64,000 bases of DNA from JAGWBD01 sp965220615 (GTDB lineage Bacteria; Chloroflexota; Anaerolineae; Aggregatilineales; Phototrophicaceae), in NCBI GenBank assembly GCA_965220615.1, contig CBDCQL010000002.1:1922001-1986000 (forward strand), written 5' to 3'. The position numbers and the translations under genes were made by a program. Below the pieces are notes generated by a model that saw only the letters and a program-made list of their open reading frames with translations, ran no database searches and had not been told where the DNA came from. Below, piece after piece: positions 1 through 8,173 of this stretch (position 1 is the stretch's first letter; every line of letters starts with the position of its first letter).

Positions 1-883
1 GCGCGCCCTCCGCCTCCAGCGCCAGCCAGTCGGCCGAGTCGATCACGGCGGCGTCCAGTTCGCCGGCCAGCAGCAGCCCGACGTAGTCCGCCGTCGCGCC
101 GTAAGTGGACACGGCGGGGTCCAGCAGGGACTGCGCCCGGGCCTGTTCATAGAACTGCAGCGTGTGGAGCCAGGCGTCCACGTCGGCCGCGCGTTCCGTG
201 CTGGTGGGCAGGCGGCCCCCGGCAGCCAGGTACTGGGCCAGCAGCAGATCGTTCATGAGGGCCGGCGAGGCGGCGGGGATGGCGAAGCGGGTCGCTCCAT
301 CCAGCATCTCCGCGAAGCTGGCCAGCGGCTGGTCCCGGCGCTGCGGGCTCCAGGCCATGTGCTGCAGCCAAAGCAGCCAGGGCAGACCATAAAGCTGACC
401 GTTCAGGCGGCCCAGTTCCAGCGCGGCCGGGAAGAGGTCATCGCGCATGGCCGGTGCAATACGCTCGTCCAGGGGCTGGATCAACCCGTCCCTGGCCGCC
501 GCCAGCATGTCCGCGCGGCGCATCAACGCCAGGTCGGGCAGCACGCCCGGCGCGACCGGACTGGCGGCGCGCAGGGTGGCGAGGACGCCGTTGGCGCCCT
601 CGTTGGCCTTCAGACGCAACTCCAGAATGACGTCCCGCTGCGACGCCTGGAAGGAGTCCAGTTGCGAGTTCAATAGCTCCCGCACCGCCGGATCGTCGGC
701 GGGCGCCAGCAACTCCGGCCACCAGAGCACCATTTTCGCCGGCGCCGTCGCCTGGGATGCGCCGGTCCCCGCCCCGCCCGTTTCCTGGGAAGCCAGCGGC
801 CAGGCGGCGCCCAACAACAGGCCGCACAAGAGCGTGGCGAGCGGCCAAAGGCGACGATCAGGCAGGACGATCTGGACAGTCAT
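1..883 (-). CDS. Extracellular solute-binding protein, partial (3' end outside window)
   Basis: The minus strand is open from an ATG at 883 to the window edge (294 codons, no stop reached). The N-terminus has a hydrophobic signal-like segment (LATLLCGLLLGAAWPLA), and the mature part begins with a strand-like KMVLWWPE. Later motifs such as GQLYGLPWLLWLQHMAWS and the helix-rich remainder match type 1 extracellular solute-binding proteins of sugar ABC transporters. This is a family-level inference and the ligand cannot be read. No strong Shine-Dalgarno site is visible before the ATG. The gene lies 31 bp downstream of tRNA-Ser on the same strand; any permease genes would lie beyond the window. 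Confidence 0.7.
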   Translation of the reverse strand, partial: MTVQIVLPDRRLWPLATLLCGLLLGAAWPLASQETGGAGTGASQATAPAKMVLWWPELLAPADDPAVRELLNSQLDSFQASQRDVILELRLKANEGANGVLATLRAASPVAPGVLPDLALMRRADMLAAARDGLIQPLDERIAPAMRDDLFPAALELGRLNGQLYGLPWLLWLQHMAWSPQRRDQPLASFAEMLDGATRFAIPAASPALMNDLLLAQYLAAGGRLPTSTERAADVDAWLHTLQFYEQARAQSLLDPAVSTYGATADYVGLLLAGELDAAVIDSADWLALEAEGA

Positions 884-914
884 GAATGGGGTGCGGGTCT
901 CACCTGGGGGTCAG

Positions 915-1001
915 CGGAGAGAGTGGGATTCGAACCCACGGTGCCCTTGCGGACACACCTGTTTTCGAGACAGGCCCAATCAACCACTCTGGCATCTCTC
1001 C
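915..1001 (-). tRNA. tRNA-Ser (anticodon CGA)
   Basis: The reverse complement folds as a class II tRNA. The acceptor arm GGAGAGA pairs with TCTCTCC and the discriminator is G. The anticodon loop contains CTCGAAA, giving anticodon CGA, which reads UCG serine codons. There is a long variable arm, and the T arm carries GTGGGTTCGAATCCCAC. The 3' CCA is not encoded. It lies 29 bp downstream of tadA on the same strand. No integrase gene or duplicated tRNA end was seen nearby. Confidence 0.95.
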
Positions 1002-1030
1002 CGTAGCAAAAGTTTACAAATGCGAGCGCT

Positions 1031-1510
1031 CTATGGCAAGTCCCGCCGGCCACTCTCCTGGCGCAGGCGCCGGAAAAAGGCCTGCAGTTGCTGTGCCGCT
1101 TCCTCTGCCAGCACCCCGCCACGGCACTCCACGCGATGATTCAGCGCAGGGTGCTGCAGGAGATCGAGCACGCTGCCGGCGGCGCCCGCCTTGGGGTCGG
1201 CGGCAGCGTAGACCAGGCGCGGCAGCCGCGCCAGCACCATCGCGCCGGCGCACATGGCGCAGGGCTCCAGCGTGCAATAGAGCGTGACTTCCTCCAGGCG
1301 CCACTGGCCGAGATGACGTGCCGCCGCCCGAATGGCGATGATTTCGGCGTGGGCGCAGGGGTCGCCGTCGGCCTCGCGGCGGTTGTGCCCGCGGCCGATT
1401 ACAGCGCCGTCGCGCACTGCCAGCGCGCCCACCGGGACGTCGCCGCTCGCCAGCGCCCGTTCCGCTTCCGCCAGGGCCTGGCGCATCCAGTACTCGTCGC
1501 AGTCGGGCAT
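1031..1510 (-). CDS. tadA: tRNA-specific adenosine-34 deaminase TadA
   Basis: A 159-residue protein of the cytidine/deoxycytidylate deaminase fold. It has the zinc and catalytic motif HAEI near residue 54 and the second zinc motif PCAMCAGA near residue 84. In this family the enzyme deaminates A34 to inosine in tRNA-Arg(ACG) in the cytoplasm. The length is normal and the start is an ATG. It follows a small unknown gene by only 5 bp and precedes tRNA-Ser, so it probably belongs to the rnd-unknown-tadA unit. Guanine deaminase-like relatives share the fold, but the spacing and length fit TadA best. Confidence 0.9.
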   Translation of the reverse strand: MPDCDEYWMRQALAEAERALASGDVPVGALAVRDGAVIGRGHNRREADGDPCAHAEIIAIRAAARHLGQWRLEEVTLYCTLEPCAMCAGAMVLARLPRLVYAAADPKAGAAGSVLDLLQHPALNHRVECRGGVLAEEAAQQLQAFFRRLRQESGRRDLP

Positions 1511-1515
1511 TGGGG

Positions 1516-1905
1516 CTAAAAGAGACTCAACTGGGCCGGAGCCGGATCGGCGCCCTCGTCAGGGCCCTCATCCCCGGCGTCGTCCGGACTATCCTCCGAC
1601 GGGACGGGGTCGTCAGGCGGACCGGGTTCTTCAACCTGCAGGGCATCTGACGGGACTGGCCACGCTTCGCTGGCGGTGGCCGGCGGATTGGCAGGCTCTG
1701 CCGGGCCAGGCGGGGGACTCTCCGGGGCCACCTCCGCAGCGGGGGCGACGGTCCCCAGGGCCGCCAGCCTTTCCGCGTCGAAACCGATCTCCTGCAGCAG
1801 CTGGACCAGGGTGGCCTCGTTGCGCCCGTCCCCGGCGGCCACGACCGCCCGCAGATGTTCTTCCTGACAGGAGCGCCAGTCAGCGGCAAAGATGCGCTCG
1901 CCCAT
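1516..1905 (-). CDS. Hypothetical protein with Pro/Asp/Glu-rich tail
   Basis: A 129-residue protein. The first 55 residues look like a small helical domain (GERIFAADWRSCQEEHLRAV and then NEATLVQLLQEIGF). The rest is low-complexity and acidic or proline-rich, ending in QLSLF. The ATG at 1905 is preferred over upstream starts because it lies 8 bp after the RNase D stop and the domain begins there. A purine-rich GGCGGGGCG precedes it. I do not recognise the family. The position between rnd and tadA suggests co-transcription with RNA-processing genes, which is not evidence of function. Confidence 0.6.
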   Translation of the reverse strand: MGERIFAADWRSCQEEHLRAVVAAGDGRNEATLVQLLQEIGFDAERLAALGTVAPAAEVAPESPPPGPAEPANPPATASEAWPVPSDALQVEEPGPPDDPVPSEDSPDDAGDEGPDEGADPAPAQLSLF

Positions 1906-1913
1906 CGCCCCGC

Positions 1914-3170
1914 CTACGCCGTCCCGTTGTCGCCACAGTTGCCGTGCAGCAGTTCCAGCAATTGCGGCCCGTAATTCTCCAGGCGCCAGGGGCCCATGCC
2001 GGGCACGGTTTCCAGCTCCGCCATGCTGCGCGGCGCGCGCTGCGCCAGGGTCATCATGACGGATTTGGAAAAGACGACGTCCGAGCTCAGGTTGCGCTTG
2101 CGCGCCTGTTGCCGCCGCCAATCGCGCAGGGCGAGCATGCGCGCGCGCGCCACCGGCTCCAGCCGCGCAGGACGTGGTGGCGCGGCGGGCGTTTGCGCCC
2201 GCACACCGGCGGCGATTTGCTGCAGGAGGGACTCGCCATGGCGGCGCAACAAACTCCGCGGCATGCCGCGGATTCTGCCCAGTTCCTCCCGTGATTCCGG
2301 CGCGCGTCGGGCCAGTTCCAGCATCGCTTCCTTGCCCAGCACCTTGAAGGCCGGGCGGTCCAACTGGCTGGCAAGTTCCTCACGCCAGAGGTAAACGGCC
2401 CGCAGAACCGCCATTTGACGGCCGTTGAGGCCCTCGGGCCGGCCGATACGCCAGAAACCGTCGGGGTCAAAGCGCGGCACCTGGGCGGGCAGCTGGTCCA
2501 GTTCGGCGAAGGCGTCACGCGCTTCTTCCAGCCGACCCAGCGCCTGCAATTCATCGTAGAGATCGTTGCGAATCATGCCGAGAAAATGCGTGTCCATCTG
2601 CGCATAGCGCAGGCTGGCCGGCGAGAGCGGTCGCCGGCCCCAGTCGTCGCGCTGGTGGCGCTTGTCCGTCTGCACGCCCAGATAGCGTTCCAGCAAATTG
2701 CCGAGACCCACCTGGCTGTGCCCGGCGACCCGCGCGGCGATCATGGTGTCGAAGATGTTGCGCAGGAAGAAGCCGAAATCGCGCCGCAGCCCGATCAGGT
2801 CGTACTCGGCCGCATGCAGGATCTTTTCCACACGCGGGTCCGCCAGCAGGTCGCCCAGAGGGTCCATGTCCACGATGGAAAGGGGGTCGATCAGATAGTC
2901 GCTCGTGCGGGTGCTCAACTGAATCAGGCAGACCTGTTCCTGATAGGCGTGCAGGCTGTTGGCCTCGGTATCAATGGCCAGGAAGGGTTCTTGCGCCAGT
3001 TCCGGCACCAGCGCGCGCAGTTCCACGTCACTGGTGATGCTGCGCGCCTGCGGCAGCGCCGGTGCAATCAATTGTTGGTCAGAGGTAGCGGAAGCTGTCA
3101 GAAGTCTTCCCCGTGTTAATCTGCGAGGCAGGATACCCTGGCCGGGTCGCAGGTAACAGGGAGAAACCAA
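1914..3170 (-). CDS. rnd: Ribonuclease D (DEDD exonuclease with HRDC domains)
   Basis: A 418-residue 3'-5' exoribonuclease. The DEDDy exonuclease fold covers about residues 45-220, with FLAIDTEAN (first D and E), ILHAAEYDLIGLRR (second D) and LRYAQMDTHFL (final Y and D). Two HRDC-type helical domains follow (about 230-315 and 345-415), as in classic RNase D. The family trims tRNA 3' ends and degrades structured RNA. The start is a TTG with TAGGA about 9 bp upstream; the first 40 residues are extra to the fold, so a later start is possible. It is the first gene of a run with the 1516-1905 gene and tadA. Confidence 0.88.
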   Translation of the reverse strand: MVSPCYLRPGQGILPRRLTRGRLLTASATSDQQLIAPALPQARSITSDVELRALVPELAQEPFLAIDTEANSLHAYQEQVCLIQLSTRTSDYLIDPLSIVDMDPLGDLLADPRVEKILHAAEYDLIGLRRDFGFFLRNIFDTMIAARVAGHSQVGLGNLLERYLGVQTDKRHQRDDWGRRPLSPASLRYAQMDTHFLGMIRNDLYDELQALGRLEEARDAFAELDQLPAQVPRFDPDGFWRIGRPEGLNGRQMAVLRAVYLWREELASQLDRPAFKVLGKEAMLELARRAPESREELGRIRGMPRSLLRRHGESLLQQIAAGVRAQTPAAPPRPARLEPVARARMLALRDWRRQQARKRNLSSDVVFSKSVMMTLAQRAPRSMAELETVPGMGPWRLENYGPQLLELLHGNCGDNGTA

Positions 3171-3254
3171 CGCATTGTCCTACCCGGACACAACTTGCCT
3201 GCATGAATGATCAGTTGTCGGCCAGGGTCAGTCACCCTGCCGCAGCGCAAGAGA

Positions 3255-3473
3255 TCAGTTTTGCAATTCCTGCAACTGCGCAACGACCTGCTCAAGCGAC
3301 AATTTGAAATTCATCAGGGCGTCAGCGAAATTCAGGCCAAAGACGAGCATGACCAGAAGAATCAGGGCAAATCCGATGGTGGTGTGCCGGCGCGACACCA
3401 GGATTTCCTCGCGCAACAAAGTCGTTTGGGATTCTGCCTTTTCAATTCTTTGTTCGAGGGTCAATGCGGCCAC
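3255..3473 (-). CDS. Small single-pass membrane protein (GTG start)
   Basis: A 72-residue protein. The N-terminal 28 residues are charged and probably coiled (LEQRIEKAESQTTLLREE), followed by one membrane helix (IGFALILLVMLVFGLNF) and a short amphipathic C-terminus. The GTG at 3473 is chosen because AAAGGAG lies 7 bp upstream and the residues before it have no protein-like character. No family is recognised. It is transcribed divergently from the Rieske gene, whose promoter lies in the 226-bp spacer. That spacer otherwise holds only promoter-like sequence. Confidence 0.6.
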   Translation of the reverse strand: MAALTLEQRIEKAESQTTLLREEILVSRRHTTIGFALILLVMLVFGLNFADALMNFKLSLEQVVAQLQELQN

Positions 3474-3606
3474 AATCCTGCTCCTTTCTGCTTCGACGAT
3501 GGCTGCTGCAGGGCAGCAATGCAATTCTACCGGAAACACTTGCAATAAGAAAGAAATACATAGGAATTTTCCGGACACAAGTCTGGTTTTTGTCCCTGCA
3601 ATCCTT

Positions 3607-3635
3607 TTGACACTGTGATTCGCTTGTGATATATT
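3607..3635 (+). promoter_or_regulatory. Sigma-70-type promoter for the Rieske/cytochrome b operon
   Basis: A perfect -35 TTGACA (3607-3612), a 17-bp spacer and -10 TATATT (3630-3635) lie 65 bp upstream of the Rieske start codon. This is the closest match to the primary-sigma consensus that I saw in the window. Confidence 0.8.
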
Positions 3636-3699
3636 GCGCAGTCGCTGGCGGATGGTGCCAGCATGGCGTACGCGAGGCAGTCCCAGGCAGGGAGTCACC

Positions 3700-4320
3700 A
3701 TGGCCACAGCAAGTTCGGCCCACCCCTCCACAGTCCAGCGAGTCCGTGAGGAAGCAGCCAGCAGGCAGGCGGCCGACGTCGAGGCTGCCGTCAGCCCGCC
3801 CAGCCGGCGCGAGTTCCTGTATTACATCTGGAACGCCTCCATCCTGATGGTGATCGGACAGATCACGGTCGCCACGCTCTGGTTTGCCTTCCCTCGTTTC
3901 GCCGAAGGTGAGTTTGGCGGCACTTTTTCAGTTGAGCCGTCCGAACTGCCGCCGCCGGACGGATCGCCGGTATCGCGGCCGGATGGACGCTTCTGGCTCT
4001 CGCAGCCGCTTGTCAATGGCGCGCCGGCCCTGGTTTCGCTCTACGCCGTCTGCACCCACCTGGGCTGCCTGCCCAAATGGGTCGACGTCAACAATCGCTT
4101 CGAATGCCCCTGTCACGGTTCCAAATTTCAGAAGTCCGGCCTCTACATCGAGGGCCCGGCGCCACGCAGCATGGACCGCTTTCGCACGATCATCACGTTC
4201 ACGGATGGCAGCGTGGAGGAAAGCAATTCCGCCGGCGATCCCATTCCGCTCGCCGGCAGGAGCATTCAGTCCATCTCGGTCGATACCGGCTCGCGCATCC
4301 TGCGCGCCGGCAAGGTCTAG
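3700..4320 (+). CDS. Rieske iron-sulfur subunit of a cytochrome bc/b6f-type complex
   Basis: A 206-residue protein with a cytoplasmic N-terminus, one membrane helix (about 48-68) and a C-terminal Rieske domain. The [2Fe-2S] ligands are visible as CTHLGC (C118, H120, with C123) and CPCHGS (C136, C138, H139); C123 and C138 form the conserved disulfide. The protein oxidises quinol and passes electrons to the c-type haem subunit on the outer face of the membrane. The ATG at 3700 has GGGAG upstream, and the residues before it are not family-like. It is the first gene of the operon with cytochrome b and cytochrome c. Confidence 0.93.
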   Translation: MATASSAHPSTVQRVREEAASRQAADVEAAVSPPSRREFLYYIWNASILMVIGQITVATLWFAFPRFAEGEFGGTFSVEPSELPPPDGSPVSRPDGRFWLSQPLVNGAPALVSLYAVCTHLGCLPKWVDVNNRFECPCHGSKFQKSGLYIEGPAPRSMDRFRTIITFTDGSVEESNSAGDPIPLAGRSIQSISVDTGSRILRAGKV

Positions 4321-4350
4321 TCTCGACAGGCGATTTCCCGGAGAGTACGC

Positions 4351-6135
4351 ATGTCAGTCCTGCCCTTCCCCTCCTTCCTTGATGACGTGAAAGAAAAGGG
4401 CTTGCGCAAGGCCGTCTTTGAGGGAGCGGACGAAGTTGTCGAACGGCTGACGGCGGGCCTTAACGTTCAGGACGTCCGTGATGCGTTGCGCGGCGAGGAC
4501 CCCAGCCGCCGACCCAACCCCCGTCTGCAACCGCACGCCGACGGTTTCTGGCTGCACATGCGCCCCAGCTATTACAACCGCCAGGTAACCGGTCTCTATC
4601 CTTCCTTCCGCCTGGGCTGGCTTTCCACCTATTTCGTCTTCTTCGAGACGATCACCGGCATCATCCTGATGTTCTGGTACACCCCCTCGCCGGAGATCGC
4701 CTACGGCAACATGCTCAGCATGCTCAACAACGTGCCTTTCGGCCAGTTCACGCGCGACCTGCACAGGTTGGGCGCGGAGGCCATGGTGCTCATCGTCTTC
4801 CTGCACATGCTGCGCACTTTTTATACAGGCAGTTACAAGAAACCGCGGCAGTTCACCTGGTTCACAGGCGTCCTGCTGCTCATATTCACCGGATTCCTCA
4901 GCTTCACCGGCTACCTGCTGCCCTGGGACCAGCTGGCCCTCTGGGCGGTCACCATTGGCGCCAGCATGGCCGAGGCGACGCCGCTGGTTGGCGAGCAGGT
5001 CAACCTGCTGGTGCGTGGCGGCCCCGAGATGGGCGCCAACGGCCTGCTGCGCTTCTACATGGCGCACGTGCTGCTCCTGCCAGTCCTGCTCTTCATTTTC
5101 ACCGGCGTGCATTACTACAAGGTGGTCATCCACGGCCACAGCCTGCCCCCGCGTGAAGAGAATCCGGGCGAAGACACGGCCAAGCGCGTCCCGCTGGACC
5201 GCCGCGTCTACTTCATCCCGGACATTCTGACCAGCGAACTGATGTGGTTCGGGGTGACGTCCTTCATCTTGATCGTGCTCTGCATCTGGTTCTATCACGC
5301 GCCCCTGGAAAGCCACGCCGACCCGCAGGTCACGCCGCTTGGCACCACCGCCCCCTGGTATTTCCTCTGGATTCAGGGCGCGCTCAAGCTGGGCGACAAG
5401 ACATTCTGGGGAGTTATTTTCCCGGGAATCCTGCTCGGCTTCCTCATGGTTGTGCCCTACATCGACCTGAATCCGGCGCGGCGCTTTGCCCAGCGTCGCC
5501 TGGCGTTCAGCATTTCCTTCCTTATGCTGACCGCCCTGGTAGTGACCAGCTACATGGGCCTTGCGGAATTCGGCGTCGCCACCGCACCGGACCAGGAAAT
5601 CCTCAACGAAATGACCTTTGAGCCGGCCCACAATCACATGGGGCTGTTGCGGCCCGTCAGCTTTGACCAGCTGGCGACCGGCGCCTTCACCACGCGCGAG
5701 TTCGCGGGCGGCGCCGAACACGGACCTGCGGGCGTGGCGGCCTTCAACGACATGCTGCAGCAGAGCGGGGAAATGGAGCATTTGCTGGACCATCTGGAAA
5801 TCCAGTTCTTGAGCCTGCCAACCTTGCGTTTCACCCCGGTCCCGGCCAACGCGCCCGAGTTGATCCACGTGCTGGAAGAGTTCGCCCATCTGCTGGAAGC
5901 CGAGCAGGTCGAGTTGCTCGACAGCTGGGGGGTGGTCATCATCACGCCCAACCAGGGCAACCTGAAACGACTGGACGTGGTGATCAACTGGCAGGAAGTC
6001 GAGATCGTCGGCGGCAAACCCGTGCTGGATGAAAGCGGCAACCCGATCCCGGTCTTCAATGACGATGGAACGCCGGTGCGGCGCACCAGCAGCAAGCACA
6101 TCTTTATCAACGAACAGTCGGGTTACTTCAACTAA
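4351..6135 (+). CDS. Cytochrome b (fused b6 plus subunit IV type) with C-terminal extension
   Basis: A 594-residue cytochrome b. After about 65 soluble residues come the core helices. Haem ligands are H138/H152 (14 apart) and H239/H254 (15 apart), the spacing known from b6-type rather than mitochondrial-type cytochrome b. The subunit-IV-like half follows without a break, so the two parts are fused. The Qo motif PEWY appears as APWY (about 334-337). Residues after about 415 form an extra soluble domain that usual 380-430-residue homologues lack. It carries quinol oxidation and reduction sites in the membrane. It lies 30 bp after the Rieske gene and overlaps the next gene by one base (TAATG). 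Confidence 0.92.
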   Translation: MSVLPFPSFLDDVKEKGLRKAVFEGADEVVERLTAGLNVQDVRDALRGEDPSRRPNPRLQPHADGFWLHMRPSYYNRQVTGLYPSFRLGWLSTYFVFFETITGIILMFWYTPSPEIAYGNMLSMLNNVPFGQFTRDLHRLGAEAMVLIVFLHMLRTFYTGSYKKPRQFTWFTGVLLLIFTGFLSFTGYLLPWDQLALWAVTIGASMAEATPLVGEQVNLLVRGGPEMGANGLLRFYMAHVLLLPVLLFIFTGVHYYKVVIHGHSLPPREENPGEDTAKRVPLDRRVYFIPDILTSELMWFGVTSFILIVLCIWFYHAPLESHADPQVTPLGTTAPWYFLWIQGALKLGDKTFWGVIFPGILLGFLMVVPYIDLNPARRFAQRRLAFSISFLMLTALVVTSYMGLAEFGVATAPDQEILNEMTFEPAHNHMGLLRPVSFDQLATGAFTTREFAGGAEHGPAGVAAFNDMLQQSGEMEHLLDHLEIQFLSLPTLRFTPVPANAPELIHVLEEFAHLLEAEQVELLDSWGVVIITPNQGNLKRLDVVINWQEVEIVGGKPVLDESGNPIPVFNDDGTPVRRTSSKHIFINEQSGYFN

Positions 6136-7385
6136 TGGACCTGCAACGGCTCCTTATCGACCGGATGGAAAACCGCATCCTGGTCGGCCTCACCATGGTG
6201 TTGGCTTCCATGGTCCTCGTTGGCTGGGTCGCCATCAACGAAACGGGGCGCATGGCGTCCTTCCAGCAGCAGCATCTGGCGCGCTCCATCGAAAAGGGCG
6301 CGGAGTTGTTTTCCAGCAGTTGCGCCACCTGTCACGGCAATGCCGGCGAAGGCAGCGCCCGCGCGCCCGGGTTGAACAACCCGCAACTCTTCGGGCACGA
6401 TTACCTCGCTCCGCTGGATACGCAGATCGCCGCGGTTGAGACCCGTATCGCCCGTTTTGAGACCCTGACCGCCACCATGGTGGACGAGCAGGCCCGTTCG
6501 CAATTGAGCGAGGATGAATTCGCCGCCGTGCAGGCCGATCTGGCCGCCATCATCGAACGCTATGGCGAGGACCCGCTGACCTCGCTCAACGGGGAACTGG
6601 CGACGCTGGTCACCAACCGTGCCAACCTGATTTTGCAGATGCAGAGCGCCATCGACCGGGGTTACGACCCCGAAGCCCCCTCGCGCATGAACAATGTCGG
6701 CTGGGGCAGCACGCTCGAGACCTTCGTACTGACCACCCTGGTCTCCGGGCGGCCCGTAAGCACCAACTACTGGCCGGAACCCATGGCCGCCTGGTCCCAG
6801 ACCGCCGGCGGACCGCTGCGGGACGACCAGTTGCAGGATCTGTCCAACTACGTGCTGAACTGGGGTCACGAACGAAACTGGACCCTGGAAGACCTGCTGC
6901 GCGTGCAGCAATTCGCCAAGGAACCCGTCGAGGGCGCCGTTCAAATCGTTGAGAACCCCGTCGCGGCTGACATTATCGACATCCAGTTCGCCGACGTCAG
7001 CGGACGCCGCGAGGAGATTGACGAAGTCGTCGCGCGGGCACTGGGCGAGATCGCGGAACTGACCGGCGACCCCAACAACGGCCAGTCGCTGTACAACGGC
7101 TCGCTCGCCTGCTCCGCCTGCCACAATCTGGCGACCGTCGCGCCGCCGACCGAAGGCACCTTCACCCGCGTGCAGGACACCCGCCTGGCGGACCCGGCCC
7201 TGGCCGGTTACAGCGCTGAACACTACATCGTCGAGAGTATTCTGGCGCCCAACGCCTTCGTGGTGGAGGGCTACCCGGCCAACAACATGCCGCAGAACTT
7301 TGGCGAGCGCCTGGACGCCCAGTTGCTGGCTGACCTGGTCGCCTACGTGAGCAGTCAGGACGGCCCGGATCCGCTGGCGAACTGA
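6135..7385 (+). CDS. Membrane-anchored dihaem cytochrome c subunit of the bc-type complex
   Basis: A 416-residue protein with an N-terminal membrane anchor (about 17-36) and two c-type haem sites, CATCH (C63-H67) and CSACH (C326-H330). Possible distal Met ligands are seen in WPEPMAAW and NNMPQNFG. A long helical stretch of about 200 residues separates the haem domains. It should take electrons from the Rieske protein, in place of cytochrome c1 or f. Its start overlaps the cytochrome b stop, which supports co-translation. Haem attachment would depend on the ccm genes 0.5 kb downstream. Confidence 0.88.
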   Translation: MDLQRLLIDRMENRILVGLTMVLASMVLVGWVAINETGRMASFQQQHLARSIEKGAELFSSSCATCHGNAGEGSARAPGLNNPQLFGHDYLAPLDTQIAAVETRIARFETLTATMVDEQARSQLSEDEFAAVQADLAAIIERYGEDPLTSLNGELATLVTNRANLILQMQSAIDRGYDPEAPSRMNNVGWGSTLETFVLTTLVSGRPVSTNYWPEPMAAWSQTAGGPLRDDQLQDLSNYVLNWGHERNWTLEDLLRVQQFAKEPVEGAVQIVENPVAADIIDIQFADVSGRREEIDEVVARALGEIAELTGDPNNGQSLYNGSLACSACHNLATVAPPTEGTFTRVQDTRLADPALAGYSAEHYIVESILAPNAFVVEGYPANNMPQNFGERLDAQLLADLVAYVSSQDGPDPLAN

Positions 7386-7405
7386 TCGGATGGCGAGATT
7401 TGTGA

Positions 7406-7434
7406 GCGCGCCTCTCGCCACAGCGGAGGCGCGC
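7406..7434. other. Perfect 9-bp inverted repeat between cytochrome c and DinB-like genes
   Basis: GCGCGCCTC (7406-7414) and GAGGCGCGC (7426-7434) are separated by 11 nt. In RNA this forms a strong GC hairpin 20 bp after the cytochrome c stop. There is no T-tract, so it looks like an mRNA stabiliser or weak attenuator rather than a full intrinsic terminator. Confidence 0.55.
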
Positions 7435-7460
7435 GCCCGTCCCTGGAGAAACGGGAACCC

Positions 7461-7922
7461 ATGGAACCCTTCTTTTCTGATTACCTGAAATCGCTGGAAA
7501 CCCTGTTCGGGGACTTCGCCGACCTGCTGGAGGGTCTGCCGCAGGAAGCGCTGGACTGGCGGCCCGGGGCCGACACCAGTTCCCTGGCGGTGCTGGCCGT
7601 GCACACCGCCGGTTCCACGCGCTACCGCCTGGGCGAGGTCTGCCTGGGAGAGCCGCCCACGCGTGACCGGCCGGGGGAATTCAGAACGGCTGACATGGAC
7701 GCCGCCGCGCTGCAGGCGCATTTGCGCGAGACCGTGGAGCACGCCCGCCAGTCGCTGGCCCAATTGAACATGGACGACCTGCCGCGCATACGCCCCATGC
7801 CCGGCCGCGGCATGGAAGTCAGCATCGGCCAGGCTCTGCTGCAGGCGCTGGAACACGGTTCCCAGCATCTGGGCCACGCCCAGATAACCCTGCAGATGTG
7901 GCAGCAGCGCGCCGGATCGTAG
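7461..7922 (+). CDS. DinB/DUF664-like four-helix protein
   Basis: A 153-residue, probably cytoplasmic protein. It shows the DinB-superfamily helical pattern and three possible metal-binding histidine positions, one in LAVHTAGS and two in EHGSQHLGH. Members include DNA-damage-induced proteins and mycothiol- or bacillithiol-dependent enzymes; the substrate here cannot be told. The start ATG has GGAGAAACGGG before it. It lies between the respiratory complex and the cytochrome maturation genes, which may be chance. Confidence 0.72.
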   Translation: MEPFFSDYLKSLETLFGDFADLLEGLPQEALDWRPGADTSSLAVLAVHTAGSTRYRLGEVCLGEPPTRDRPGEFRTADMDAAALQAHLRETVEHARQSLAQLNMDDLPRIRPMPGRGMEVSIGQALLQALEHGSQHLGHAQITLQMWQQRAGS

Positions 7923-7928
7923 CGGAGA

Positions 7929-8168
7929 ATGGCAGGCATGAACCGCCACCTCAATGGACTGCTGCGAATTCTGCCCGGCATCGCCCCGCTGGTCAGCGCC
8001 AGCCTCGCCCTGGCCCAGGACGAGGCGGCCGAGACCGCCAGTGACCTGGACCCGGCCGGACCCGGCGGCATCACAACCCTGATTTTCTTGCTGGGCGTGA
8101 CCGGTATCCTCGTCGCGGGCGGTATCCATATCGCGCGGGACAGTTTCCGCCAGGACGACGATTCCTGA
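7929..8168 (+). CDS. Small signal-peptide/membrane protein at head of ccm cluster
   Basis: A 79-residue protein. It has an N-terminal hydrophobic segment (LLRILPGIAPLVSASLALAQ) that could be a cleaved signal, an acidic and Gly/Pro-rich linker, a second helix (TLIFLLGVTGILVAGGIHIA) and a short acidic end. It begins 6 bp after the DinB-like gene and ends 5 bp before ccmE, so it is in the same transcription unit. No family is recognised. A small accessory subunit of the oxidoreductase or of the maturation system is possible from context alone. Confidence 0.55.
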   Translation: MAGMNRHLNGLLRILPGIAPLVSASLALAQDEAAETASDLDPAGPGGITTLIFLLGVTGILVAGGIHIARDSFRQDDDS

Positions 8169-8173
8169 GGCCT

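Noticed and set aside
915..1001. tRNA-Ser as an integration site of a genomic island
   Set aside because: No integrase, no direct repeat of the tRNA 3' end and no change in composition around it.
886..1287. Open frame across the tRNA-Ser on the plus strand
   Set aside because: It translates through the tRNA (GIRTHGA-type artefact) and lies antisense to tadA; no protein-like features.
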